Translations under genes and position numbers: made by a program | Shown: in pieces, positions 53,285-61,288 of the stretch | How positions within the stretch are numbered: the stretch's first letter is position 1 | How the letters are laid out: the number at the start of each line of letters is the position of its first letter | The notes under the pieces: generated by a model | Databases searched by the model: none | The model's input: only the letters and a program-made list of their open reading frames with translations | Told to the model about the DNA's origin: nothing | NCBI RefSeq assembly: GCF_001485535.1 | Contig: NZ_BCMZ01000001.1 | Span: 186,001 to 250,000, forward strand | Length of the DNA stretch: 64,000 nucleotides | Source: Halobacterium sp. CBA1132 | GTDB lineage: Archaea; Halobacteriota; Halobacteria; Halobacteriales; Halobacteriaceae | Direction of reading: 5' to 3'

Positions 53285-54634
53285 TCAGACGGTCGGCTCG
53301 AAGTACGACGCGAGTTCTACACCGAACCCGTCAGCGAGCCGTGCGACTTCCTCGCCCGCGAGCACCTCGTAGTCACCGCTGTCGACGACTGACTCGACGT
53401 GCGCGCCGAGCGCGACCTCGGAGAGCCGGCTCTCCGCGAACTCGCGGGCGGTCCGCACGTCGCGCTCGCGCTCGACGACGTACCGGTCCCCGTCGAGGAA
53501 CGGGCCGGCGGCGTCGCCGTCGGCGTACTTCTCGTAGAACCCCTGCGCGTGGCCGCCGACGTGGACGGGCGGCCCCTCGTGGCGTTCGACCGCTGGCAGT
53601 TCGCTTACCGCCAACTCCGCGAACAGCACCGCGCGGTCGTCCGCCCACGTCGCCGCGCGCAGCACCTCGAACCCCTCGATTTCGAGTCCGCGAACGAGGC
53701 CGTCCCGCGAGCGGTACAACTGCGGGTAGAGTTGGTCCTCGACGAGATCCGGCGCGTCGAAAACCACCGCCAGCGGCGTCGTCCCGCGTGCGTCGACGTG
53801 TTCGCGGACCGCTGCCTCGCCCAGCGGGTCGGGGGTCGTCGGCTCGAAGACGGCCTCGTCCGGGTCAGCGAGGAACTCGCGGGCGTGGTGTTGGACGCGC
53901 GCCACGTTCTCCGCCGACACCACGGCGGCGACGTTGCGCTCGGGGTCCGTCGGGTCGACGACCACCAGCGGGTCGTCGAACTCCGCTTCGGCGTGGTCTT
54001 CGGGGTCGAGGACGACCGGCGGCTTCCAGTCCCGAATCGCGTCCAGCGTCTCGCGGAACCCGCCGTACGTCAGCACGAGTAGCTCCGTGAGGTAGCCCGA
54101 GAACCCCTGCGTGCGGAGGTCGCTGCCGTACGCACCGACACCTTTCAGGAACTGCTTGAACAGCCGCACGTCGCCGGCGTCCGCGTCGCTCAGGCGCGCT
54201 TCGAGGTACGCGTTGTGGAACGGCGTGCGGTCGACCGCCGACTGGATGTCCGTCGCGGACTCCAAGCGGTAGCACGGCACGAGGTCCACGTCGTACCCCT
54301 CGAAGGACCCCTTCACGTAGGGGTGTTCGGCGTACTCCTCGCGGCCGTCCGGCAGCACCGCGTTCCCGACTTCGAGACCGTACTCCTGTAGCTCCTCTCG
54401 CGGGAGGTCCGACGAGAACCGCACGAACAGGTCGATGTCGCGGTCGCCCGCGACCCACGTCCCGCGCGCCGTACTCCCGACCTGCATCACGTCCGCGTCG
54501 ACCGGCAACTCCGCGATAGCGTCCCGCGCGCGGTCGGCGAGTCGCTCGGCCGCTGCCGCGAGCGCGCGCTGCTCCGACGGCGTCGGGTCCACGCGCTCGC
54601 GGACGGCGTCGACGACCGACTCGTAGTCGCTCAT
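53285..54634 (-). CDS. cca: CCA tRNA nucleotidyltransferase, archaeal class I
   Basis: The 449-residue enzyme has the class I nucleotidyltransferase motif 'VMQVGSTARGTWVAGDRDIDLFVRF' near residue 50 and the class-specific 'HPYVKGSFEGYDVDLVPCYRL' near 105, with 'RLFKQFLKGVGAYGSDLRTQGFSGYLTELLVL' downstream. It adds or repairs the CCA end of tRNAs, which is needed here because none of the tRNA genes encodes CCA. The gene lies beside a tRNA cluster. Confidence 0.95.
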   Translation of the reverse strand: MSDYESVVDAVRERVDPTPSEQRALAAAAERLADRARDAIAELPVDADVMQVGSTARGTWVAGDRDIDLFVRFSSDLPREELQEYGLEVGNAVLPDGREEYAEHPYVKGSFEGYDVDLVPCYRLESATDIQSAVDRTPFHNAYLEARLSDADAGDVRLFKQFLKGVGAYGSDLRTQGFSGYLTELLVLTYGGFRETLDAIRDWKPPVVLDPEDHAEAEFDDPLVVVDPTDPERNVAAVVSAENVARVQHHAREFLADPDEAVFEPTTPDPLGEAAVREHVDARGTTPLAVVFDAPDLVEDQLYPQLYRSRDGLVRGLEIEGFEVLRAATWADDRAVLFAELAVSELPAVERHEGPPVHVGGHAQGFYEKYADGDAAGPFLDGDRYVVERERDVRTAREFAESRLSEVALGAHVESVVDSGDYEVLAGEEVARLADGFGVELASYFEPTV

Positions 54635-54734
54635 GCCGGCGAATTCACGGGGCCGCGCCTAAGCCGTGTCGATGCCCGAGCCTGCTGGCGAAACGAAAGC
54701 CATTTCAAAATGCACCGGGTAGAAGCAGGTGCGA

Positions 54735-54807
54735 GCCGCCATAGCTCAGTTGGTAGAGCACGTGGTTGTTACCCACGTTGTCCCAGGTTCGAGCCCTGGT
54801 GGTGGCG
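54735..54807 (+). tRNA. tRNA-Asn (GTT)
   Basis: The 73-base gene folds fully: acceptor GCCGCCA/TGGTGGC with discriminator G, D-arm 'TAGCTCAGTTGGTAGAGCA', anticodon arm CGTGG/CCACG with the loop TTGTTAC (anticodon GTT), and T-arm CCAGGTTCGAGCCCTGG. CCA is not encoded. Confidence 0.97.
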
Positions 54808-55001
54808 TGAATTTCTGCGAAATTCACGGCCCGAGAGACGTAGTCTCTCGACGGCGTACTTCTCTCGCCGGCTGCTCGCGCAGCGACGGCTGCGCGACAG
54901 CCGTAATCGTAGTTTCCGCAAGGGCTCGTGCCCGAGAGTCGCAGCCCGCGCAGCGACAGCGAGCAGGACCGTCTCTCGACGTTCGAGCCCTGGTGGTGGC
55001 G
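54808..55001 (+). repeat. Palindromes and partial tRNA-Asn 3' copy downstream of tRNA-Asn
   Basis: Directly after the tRNA stands GTGAATTT/AAATTCAC (loop CTGCG), then CGAGAGAC/GTCTCTCG around the triloop GTA, then a nested palindrome CGCGCAGC/GCTGCGCG. An antisense T-arm arm follows (AGGGCTCG 54921-54928, with CGAGAG), a loop with AGCGACAGCGA, and the matching sense arm CTCTCG/CGAGCCCT. The sense arm continues as an exact 21-base copy of the tRNA-Asn 3' end (54981-55001). Confidence 0.88.
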
Positions 55002-55089
55002 CTTCTAAAGCAGTTACTCGCGGAGCGTTGGCGACGCCATCGTGGAATCCCGACAGGCTAAAGGTTCGGCCACGGGAAGCCGTGTGCGA

Positions 55090-55196
55090 GGGGCCTTAGC
55101 TTAGTCTGGTTCAAAGCCCCCGGCTCATATCGGCGCTCGTTCCGGCGAGTGTCGTGGGACACCGGGTGAGCGGTGGTTCAAATCCGCCAGGCCCCA
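55090..55196 (+). tRNA. Elongator tRNA-Met (CAT) with 31-base intron
   Basis: Exons fold as a tRNA: acceptor GGGGCCT/AGGCCCC with discriminator A, D-stem GCTT/AAGC, anticodon stem CCCGG/CCGGG with anticodon CAT at 55126-55128, and T-arm GGTGG/CCGCC around TTCAAAT. The intron occupies 55130-55160, between positions 37 and 38, the standard archaeal site cut at a bulge-helix-bulge. It is much shorter than the roughly 75-base intron of the Haloferax tRNA-Met (from memory). Confidence 0.9.
55130..55160 (+). other. tRNA-Met intron
   Basis: The 31 bases start with TCGGCGCTCG and end with GTGGGAC. Their removal joins A37 to A38 and restores a regular seven-base anticodon loop. Partial self-complementarity (CGGCGCTCG with CGGCGAGTG) fits a small intron stem. 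Confidence 0.82.
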
Positions 55197-55200
55197 CGTT

Positions 55201-55325
55201 TCTGTATCGATGCCGCGCAGCGACGCGTGTGTCGCTGCGCGCATCGGCTGTAACTGGGGAAGGATTTGAACCCGGGAGCGCGAGCGTCAGCGAGTCTCCC
55301 TCCGGTTCAAATCCGCCAGGCTCCA
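55201..55325 (+). repeat. Palindromes and partial tRNA-Met 3' copy downstream of tRNA-Met
   Basis: A near-perfect 16-base palindrome (GCGCAGCGAC/GTCGCTGCGC at its centre, 55209-55248) comes first. Then an antisense T-arm GGATTTGAACC (55262-55272), arms GGGAG/CTCCC around GAGCGTCAGCGA (55282-55293), and the sense GGTTCAAATCC, which continues as the tRNA-Met 3' end to 55325 with one change (AGGCTCCA for AGGCCCCA). Beyond it lies GTCGCTCGC/GCGAGCGAC. Confidence 0.88.
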
Positions 55326-55416
55326 TGGTGTCGCTCGCTGCGGCGAGCGACGACGAATCGGCTGGCGGATTCGAGTAGGGACGGGCACCGAGACCAATAT
55401 AGTCCTCCTAGCAGTC

Positions 55417-55424
55417 TTCTATAC
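55417..55424 (+). promoter_or_regulatory. Probable TATA element of the following gene
   Basis: TTCTATAC is centred about 27 bases before the ATG at 55447, consistent with a leaderless transcript. No other promoter candidate is closer. Confidence 0.42.
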
Positions 55425-55446
55425 GAGCGCCGCCGAACCCACGGCT

Positions 55447-56271
55447 ATGCCACAGTCTGCCACTCGGGGGCCCGGGACCGCCGCGACCGCGAGCTTCGAG
55501 GAGTGCATTCCCGACGCGCGTCGCGCGCTCCGTAGCGAGCGCGACATTCTCCGGACGGAAGCGGACGCATTCGGGCGGTTCTGCCGGCGCGTTCAGTCGG
55601 TCGATGCCGACCCCGAACCGACCGACTCGGCGCCCGGCCAGTCGGCCGCGACGGTCACGCTCGCCGCCCGAACCGAACACGCCGCAAGCGCCGCCATTCG
55701 GGAGGCGTACGTCGAGACGGTCATGGACACCCCGCACTACGCGGCCGAGTACGGGGACACCTACTGGGAGAGCGTCGCCTCGGAGTTCGGCGCCGAGTTG
55801 GCGATGGCGCTCCGGCAAGCCGCGTGTGTGACGCCGCTCCTGCGCGACCAAGTGCTCGCGGCGGCCCGCGAGTCCAAGCGCAGCCGCAAGCAGTTGCTCG
55901 CCGACCTCGACGACGAAGCCGACGCGCTCGACGCCGCCGAGCGGACGCTCCGCGCCGTCCACGAGGACTTGGTGGCGATTCGCTCGCGACCGTTCTACGG
56001 CTGTCCGCCGCACGAGCTCCGGCAGCTCCTCGCGGACCTCGACGCCCTCGAAGCCGACTGTCAGGACCTCGCCGTCCGTCGCCAGACTGGCGACCTCGAA
56101 CCGAAGACGGTCCACGTGCCGTCGGCGGACGCGCGCCCGCTCAACGAGTACCTCTACCAGTCGATTGGGTCCTCGCATCCGCTGTTGAGTGCGGTCGGGC
56201 GCGCCAGCGACGACGTCGTCACGACGGCCCGGCGAATCCGCCAGGTGCTGGCCGCCGAAACCGGGGAGTAG
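55447..56271 (+). CDS. Helical haloarchaeal protein, DUF7260-like
   Basis: The 274-residue protein is largely alpha-helical. Landmarks are 'FEECIPDARRALRSERDILRTEADAFGRFCRRV', 'AAIREAYVETVMDTPHYAAEYGDTYWESVASEFGAELAMALRQ' and 'RDQVLAAARESKRSRKQLLADLDDEADALDAAERTL', the last being coiled-coil-like. Haloarchaeal genomes hold many such proteins without assigned function. No signal peptide or membrane segment was seen. Third-position GC bias supports a real gene. Confidence 0.68.
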   Translation: MPQSATRGPGTAATASFEECIPDARRALRSERDILRTEADAFGRFCRRVQSVDADPEPTDSAPGQSAATVTLAARTEHAASAAIREAYVETVMDTPHYAAEYGDTYWESVASEFGAELAMALRQAACVTPLLRDQVLAAARESKRSRKQLLADLDDEADALDAAERTLRAVHEDLVAIRSRPFYGCPPHELRQLLADLDALEADCQDLAVRRQTGDLEPKTVHVPSADARPLNEYLYQSIGSSHPLLSAVGRASDDVVTTARRIRQVLAAETGE

Positions 56272-56457
56272 GCCCGCCCTCGGCGCGCTCGCTTCCCGTC
56301 GCCGCTCGCGCTTCGACCTGACAAGACATTTACCGGGGGAGTCGGTATGAGCCACTGCCGGGTAGGGGTACCCGTAGTTCTTTCGTCGCCGCGTTCGCCA
56401 GCGGCGGCGCCGTCCGGCGAGGAAACGCTTACCCGAGCGCACGCCGTCTCCTCGGGT

Positions 56458-57273
56458 ATGTCCGGGCTGAATCTCGACCCGGTGCAGCTCGACCGCTACT
56501 CGCGGCACATCATTATGGACGACGTCGGCGCCGACGGGCAGCAGCGGCTGCTCGACGGCGACGTGCTCGTGGTGGGTGCGGGCGGTCTGGGCGCGCCGGT
56601 CATCCAGTATCTCGCGGCCGCGGGAGTCGGCCGGCTCCGTATCGTCGACCACGACGACGTCGAGCGCTCGAACCTCCAGCGCCAAATCATCCACGCGGAC
56701 GCCGATGTCGGCCGCCCGAAGGCCGAGAGCGCCCGCGAGTACGTCGAGGACCTCAACCCCGACGTGGATGTCGACGCCCACGTCGAACGCCTCGACCAGT
56801 CCAACGTCGATGAGTTCCTCGACGGCGTCGACTACGTGGTGGACTGTTCGGACAACTTCGCGACGCGCTACCTCGTCAACGACGCCTGCGTGCTCCGCGA
56901 GATTCCGTTCAGCCACGCCGCCATCTACCGCTTCGAGGGCCAGGCTATCACGTACGAACCCGGGAACGCCTGCTACCGCTGCCTGTTCCCGGAAGCGCCG
57001 CCCGAGGGGACGATTCCCGACTGTGCGACCGCGGGCGTGCTCGGTATCCTCCCCGGGACGATGGGCTGCATCCAGGCGACGGAGTGCGTGAAAGGCTTGC
57101 TGGACTACGGCGAGCGCCTCACCGGCCGCTTGCTGTTCTACGACGCCAGCGATATGTCCTTCGAGACGGTGCCGGTCGCGAAGAACCCCGACTGTCCCGT
57201 CTGCGGCGACGACCCCGCCATCGACTCCGTGGCGGACGTCGAGTACGTCGAAGGCTGTTCCGTGCCGTCGTAG
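56458..57273 (+). CDS. ubaA: UbaA-type E1-like activating enzyme (MoeB/ThiF family)
   Basis: The 271-residue enzyme has the adenylation fold: 'YSRHIIMDDVGADGQQRLLDGDVLVVGAGGLGAPVIQYLAAAGVG', 'VERSNLQRQIIHADADVGRPKAE' (with the Arg finger), the catalytic loop 'IPDCATAGVLGILPG' and zinc Cys pairs 'CYRCLF' and 'CPVCGD'. UbaA of Haloferax activates the small archaeal modifier proteins (SAMPs) for protein conjugation and for sulfur transfer to tRNA and molybdopterin. The ATG at 56458 is chosen at the family start. Confidence 0.9.
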   Translation: MSGLNLDPVQLDRYSRHIIMDDVGADGQQRLLDGDVLVVGAGGLGAPVIQYLAAAGVGRLRIVDHDDVERSNLQRQIIHADADVGRPKAESAREYVEDLNPDVDVDAHVERLDQSNVDEFLDGVDYVVDCSDNFATRYLVNDACVLREIPFSHAAIYRFEGQAITYEPGNACYRCLFPEAPPEGTIPDCATAGVLGILPGTMGCIQATECVKGLLDYGERLTGRLLFYDASDMSFETVPVAKNPDCPVCGDDPAIDSVADVEYVEGCSVPS

Positions 57274-57274
57274 C

Positions 57275-58339
57275 TCAGTACTCGTTGAGTTCCACGAGGC
57301 GCGCGGCGATGCGGTGCGCGCCAGTCGCGGCCGCCGTCGCCGGGTCGTCGGCGGTCGTCGCTTCGACCTCGCGTTCGAGTTCCTCGCTGAGTCGCCGCTC
57401 GAACTCCTCGACGACGCCGGGGATACAGGCCATCCCGCCCGTGAGCACGACCGGGTTGTCGAGGGCCTGCTGGTAGATTTTCATGTAGTCGTTGGCGAGT
57501 TCGGGCATGAAGACGTTCGCCACCTCGTCGACCGCGTCGTCGACGTACTCGTCGACGGCGTCCATCACGCTCTCCTCGATGGTGAACTCGTAGGTGCCGC
57601 CGCCGGGCTGCTGGATGATGTCGCTGAACGGCTCGTAGTCCACGAAGTCGGCGTGGGTCTCCTTGTACTCGCGGGCGGTCGTGAGGTCGATGTTCACGCG
57701 GCCCTGCGTCTCCTCCTCGACGTAGTTCGCGATGCGGCGGTCGACCTCGGTCCCGGTGATGGCGCCCGTCGAGAACGGCGCGAGCTGCTCGCCGCGTCGG
57801 TACGCGCACGCTTCGAGGTTCGTCGACCCCATGTTCACCGCGACGAACGTCTCCTCGATGGCTTCGAGGCCGTCGCCGAGCGCGGGCACCGCGCCGCACA
57901 GCGACTCGGGGTACGACCGCACCAACCGCCCGCCGATCGGGCCGTTCTCGATAATCTCGGAGAGCCGCTCCAGTCCGGTGTCGTTGTCGATGGTGGGGAT
58001 GGCGTAGACGACGACCGAATCCTCGGGGAGGCTGTTCGAATGCGCGAACTCCTCGAGGAACGTCGTCGCGAGCTCGGTCGTCTCCTCGTCCTCGGGCAGC
58101 CCCGACCGGAGCATGTACCGAACGCGGTCGGGGTACTCGGTCGCGGCTTCCTCGCCGTAGAGGACGTGTTCTTCGCCGGTGAGCGCGTCCTCGTAGGTGG
58201 CCAGACACGTCAGCGTCCGGAGGACGTTCGGGTCGGCGGCGTCGCCGGTCGAGACCACGGTGCGCGTGCTACCGACTTTCACGCCGAGCGCGGCCGGCTG
58301 TTCGTCGAACTCGGTGTCGCTGCTCTCGGACTCGGACAT
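57275..58339 (-). CDS. Salactin-like actin-family ATPase
   Basis: The 354-residue protein resembles haloarchaeal actin homologs: N-terminal 'AALGVKVGSTRTVVSTGDAA' (phosphate 1-like loop), 'SVVVYAIPTIDNDTGLERLSEIIENGPIGGRLVRSYPESLCGAVPALGDG', phosphate 2 'TFVAVNMGSTNLEACAYRRGE' and the adenosine motif 'PVVLTGGMACIPGVVEEFERRLSE'. Halobacterium salactin forms dynamic filaments that grow from the poles and help partition DNA when phosphate is low. Placement beside ubaA and a small unknown gene fits memory of Halobacterium, but identity is by pattern only. Confidence 0.75.
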   Translation of the reverse strand: MSESESSDTEFDEQPAALGVKVGSTRTVVSTGDAADPNVLRTLTCLATYEDALTGEEHVLYGEEAATEYPDRVRYMLRSGLPEDEETTELATTFLEEFAHSNSLPEDSVVVYAIPTIDNDTGLERLSEIIENGPIGGRLVRSYPESLCGAVPALGDGLEAIEETFVAVNMGSTNLEACAYRRGEQLAPFSTGAITGTEVDRRIANYVEEETQGRVNIDLTTAREYKETHADFVDYEPFSDIIQQPGGGTYEFTIEESVMDAVDEYVDDAVDEVANVFMPELANDYMKIYQQALDNPVVLTGGMACIPGVVEEFERRLSEELEREVEATTADDPATAAATGAHRIAARLVELNEY

Positions 58340-58441
58340 GTGTCGCCGTACTAACGGAGCGCGTAAAACTCTTGTAGGCTCGCCTCCCGAGCAGTCGGAG
58401 GCCGCCCGTGGTTTTTTGCGGGCGCTCCCCGGAGACCCCGT

Positions 58442-58846
58442 ATGGGCAACGACGGCAATCTCGACGAGGAGTTCGTGGACGAACTGATTAGCACGTGCCG
58501 CACGACCGTCGGTGACCGCCTCCGCAGCGTCACGTACTTCGACACGACCCACGAGGAGCAAATCTACCTCCGGGACGACCTCGAGTCCGGCGCGAACATC
58601 GTCGGGTTCGCGAACACCGAGCGCAACGGCTTCCAGTCCAAGCGCATCTACGAAGAGACCGAACTCGGCGACTACCAGTTCACCATCCGCGCGTTCGAGC
58701 ACGGTTACCTCACGCGCGTCATCCACGGCTACCACGGCGCGTTCGTCACCACCGACCGCCTGCCGACGGAGCGCTTCGAGGACCTCGCGAGCGCCGTCGA
58801 CAGCGTGCTCGGCGAGTACGACACCGCGTGGCTGCGCCCCGACTGA
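58442..58846 (+). CDS. Conserved haloarchaeal protein, DUF7522-like
   Basis: The 134-residue protein alternates strands and helices: 'FVDELISTCRTTVGDRLRSVTYFDTTHEEQIYLRDDL', 'GDYQFTIRAFEHGYLTRVIHGYHGAFVTTDRLPTERFEDLASAV'. It resembles small sensor-like or roadblock-like haloarchaeal proteins, without a firm match. It is divergent from the salactin-like gene (102 bases) and convergent with the flavoprotein gene. Function unknown. Confidence 0.62.
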   Translation: MGNDGNLDEEFVDELISTCRTTVGDRLRSVTYFDTTHEEQIYLRDDLESGANIVGFANTERNGFQSKRIYEETELGDYQFTIRAFEHGYLTRVIHGYHGAFVTTDRLPTERFEDLASAVDSVLGEYDTAWLRPD

Positions 58847-58847
58847 G

Positions 58848-60233
58848 CTACAACTGCGCTGCGGTCTCCCGGAACAAGCCGTCCAGAATTTCGGGCGTCG
58901 TCGGGTGGTACGCGCGGTCCGGTAGCTCCCGGACGTCCATTTCGGCCTCCAGCACCACCTGCATCGTCTTCGCCATCGCGTCCGCGTCGTAGTGGAGGCC
59001 GTGGTAGCCGAGCGCCGTGCCGTCGTCGGCGTCGACGACCAGCCGCGCCGTCCCGCGCGACGCCACTTTCGCCGCGAACACGCCGTCGTCGCTGGCGTCC
59101 CGCTGCGCGGTCACGACATCGTGGCCCGCCTCGCGCGCCTCGTCAGCAGTCAGTCCCAGCGACGCGAACGGGTAGACGCCCGCGCCCGAGAACAATACCT
59201 TGTGCGAGAGCGGGTCGTACGTCTCCAGTTCCTCGCCGGCCTCGCGGTGTGCGATGTTCCGGCCCGCGAGGTAGCCCTCCTCTTTCGCGTTGTGCAGCAG
59301 CATCCGCTCGCCGTTGGCGTCCCCGACGACGAACACGCGGTCGTCGTCGCGGGTCTGCATCGTGTCCCCGACCCAGTCCGGAACCGGGGAGAGACCCGCC
59401 GCCTCGGTGCCGCCGGGGAACGACGGCTTGCGACCCGTGAACAGGAACAACTGGTCGGCTTCCGCGACGGAGCCGTCGTCGAGGTGGACGCGCACGCCGT
59501 CGCCGGTCGCTTCGACGCGCTCCTCGCGGACCTCCGTGCGAATCTCGACGCCGAACTCCTCGCGGTACATATCGAGCAGTTCCTCGCCGAACGACGGGTG
59601 GTAGTCGTCCAGCGGCCGGTCGTCGTGCTCGACGACCGTGATGTCCATGCCCGCGGCCTCCGTGAGGTACGGGACGAGTTCGAGGCCGACGTACCCGAAC
59701 CCCATCACCACCCCGGAGTCCGGGAACTCGGTCGCATCCAGCACGTCCCGGCTCCCCATCCAGTCCACGTTGTCCATGCCTGGGAGAGCGGGGACGTGCA
59801 GGCTGGAACCGGTCGCCAGCACCACGTATTCGGCTTCGATGCGCTCGCCGCCGACGTCCAGCACGCGGTCGTCGACGAACTCGGCGGTCTCGTGGTAGAA
59901 GGTGACGTGCTCGCGCTCCGCGAGGTCGTGGACCGCGCCCCGGCGGTGTTCGGCGTACCCGAGCACGTTGTCGTCTTTCCGCTCGACGACCGCCGACAGG
60001 TCCACGTCCGGGAGGTCGCCCACGAGTCGGTCGTCGTGGCGCGCCTGATAGCGGTGGGCGGCCGCCGACAGCACCTCCTTGGAGGGCATGCAGCCGCGGA
60101 GGATGCAGAGACCGCCTCCGGGGTCGCCGTCGTCGACGAGTGTCAGTTCCACGTCCGCCTCGGCCAGCGCCTCGGCGGCCGCGACGCCAGCGCTCCCGTA
60201 CGCTCCGACGACGACGACGTGCGGTCGCGTCAT
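58848..60233 (-). CDS. Flavin pyridine-nucleotide disulfide oxidoreductase (Lpd/MerA-like)
   Basis: The 461-residue enzyme has the FAD motif VVVGAYGSAGVAAAEALAEA (Ala-Tyr-Gly in place of the usual Gly pair), the redox Cys pair in 'GGLCILRGCMPSKEVL' near residue 45, the NAD motif 'GVVMGFGYVGLELVPYL', 'DRVFVVGDANGERMLLHNAKEEGYLAG' and the dimer domain 'GYHGLHYDADAMAKTMQVVL'. The C-terminal His-Glu pair of Lpd is absent or changed ('RAYHPTTPEILDG' keeps the HP-x-x-x-E form). Its partner substrate is unknown, and no 2-oxoacid dehydrogenase genes are nearby. Confidence 0.88.
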   Translation of the reverse strand: MTRPHVVVVGAYGSAGVAAAEALAEADVELTLVDDGDPGGGLCILRGCMPSKEVLSAAAHRYQARHDDRLVGDLPDVDLSAVVERKDDNVLGYAEHRRGAVHDLAEREHVTFYHETAEFVDDRVLDVGGERIEAEYVVLATGSSLHVPALPGMDNVDWMGSRDVLDATEFPDSGVVMGFGYVGLELVPYLTEAAGMDITVVEHDDRPLDDYHPSFGEELLDMYREEFGVEIRTEVREERVEATGDGVRVHLDDGSVAEADQLFLFTGRKPSFPGGTEAAGLSPVPDWVGDTMQTRDDDRVFVVGDANGERMLLHNAKEEGYLAGRNIAHREAGEELETYDPLSHKVLFSGAGVYPFASLGLTADEAREAGHDVVTAQRDASDDGVFAAKVASRGTARLVVDADDGTALGYHGLHYDADAMAKTMQVVLEAEMDVRELPDRAYHPTTPEILDGLFRETAAQL

Positions 60234-60313
60234 ACAGTGACGGACGGCCGCCTGCGAGAAAGAGTTTCGGCCCGTCGCGGCGCTCGCTCCTACCCTGCGG
60301 TGCGCCAGGGGCG

Positions 60314-61264
60314 CTACCGGTTTATCTCGCTCCCGTCGCCCGCCAGCACGCCCTCGACCTCCTCGCGCGTGACCAGCGCGGTGTCGCCGGGCATCGTGCG
60401 CTTCAGCGCCGCGGTCGCCGCCCCCCACTCCAGTGCGTCCTGCACGTCGCCGCCCTCTATGCGGCGCGCGAGGAAGCCGCCGACGAACGCGTCGCCGGTG
60501 CCGACCGCGTCGTGCGTGTCCGCCTCGAACGCCGACTGCTCGTAGACGTCCTCGTCGTGGACCGCGAGCGCGCCGTCCGCGCCCAGCGTCACGACCACTG
60601 TCTCGAAGCCGAACTCCTCGGCCAGCCCGCGCCCGATCTCCTCGGCGCTCCCCTCGCGAGCGAGCACGTGGCGCGCGTCGCGCTCCGCGACGACGAGCAC
60701 GTCCACGTCGGGGAACAGCGTCTCCAGCACCTCTCGGGCTTCCTCGGGTTCCCAGAGCTTCGCGCGGTAGTTCACGTCCAGCGCCGTCGTCGTGCCCGCA
60801 GCCTTCGCTCGCTCCAGCAGCGAAGCGGTGGTCTCTGCGAGCGTCGCCGAGAGCGCGGGCGTGATGCCGCTCGTGTAGAAGTAGTCCGCCGACTCGACGC
60901 GCTCGGTCGCAAGTTCGTCGGGAGTCGCCGTCGTCACCGCGGCGTTCGCGCGGTCGTAGACGACGTTCGTCCCACGGGGCTCGCCCGCCTGTTCGAGATA
61001 GTACGTTCCCTGTCGCCCTGTCTCGCTCCACGCCACCTCGGGTTCGGTGCCCTGCGCGCGCAGCGTCGCGGTCACCTTCCGGCCGAGCGGCGACTCCGGG
61101 AGCTTCGACAGCCACGCGGTGTCCGCGCCCAATCGGCCGGCGTTCACCGCGACGTTGCTCTCCGCGCCCGCCGCGCGGAATTCGAGTTCGGTGGCGTCCT
61201 CCAGTCGCTGCTGTCCCGGCGGCGAGAGCCGGAGCATCGTCTCGCCGAACGTCACGAGGTCCAT
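60314..61264 (-). CDS. kdgK: 2-keto-3-deoxygluconate kinase, PfkB family
   Basis: The 316-residue sugar kinase begins MDLVTFGETMLRLSPPGQQ and has 'FRAAGAESNVAVNAGRLGADTAWLSKL', 'YYLEQAGEPRGTNVVYDRANAAV', 'TALDVNYRAKLW' and the PfkB C-terminal signature 'DTHDAVGTGDAFVGGFLA' with the catalytic Asp. Haloarchaea degrade glucose and galactose by a semi-phosphorylative Entner-Doudoroff route, in which this enzyme phosphorylates KDG and KDGal. The sequence agrees well with haloarchaeal KdgK. Confidence 0.9.
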   Translation of the reverse strand: MDLVTFGETMLRLSPPGQQRLEDATELEFRAAGAESNVAVNAGRLGADTAWLSKLPESPLGRKVTATLRAQGTEPEVAWSETGRQGTYYLEQAGEPRGTNVVYDRANAAVTTATPDELATERVESADYFYTSGITPALSATLAETTASLLERAKAAGTTTALDVNYRAKLWEPEEAREVLETLFPDVDVLVVAERDARHVLAREGSAEEIGRGLAEEFGFETVVVTLGADGALAVHDEDVYEQSAFEADTHDAVGTGDAFVGGFLARRIEGGDVQDALEWGAATAALKRTMPGDTALVTREEVEGVLAGDGSEINR

Positions 61265-61288
61265 ACGCCGCGGTACGGTAGCCGGGGT

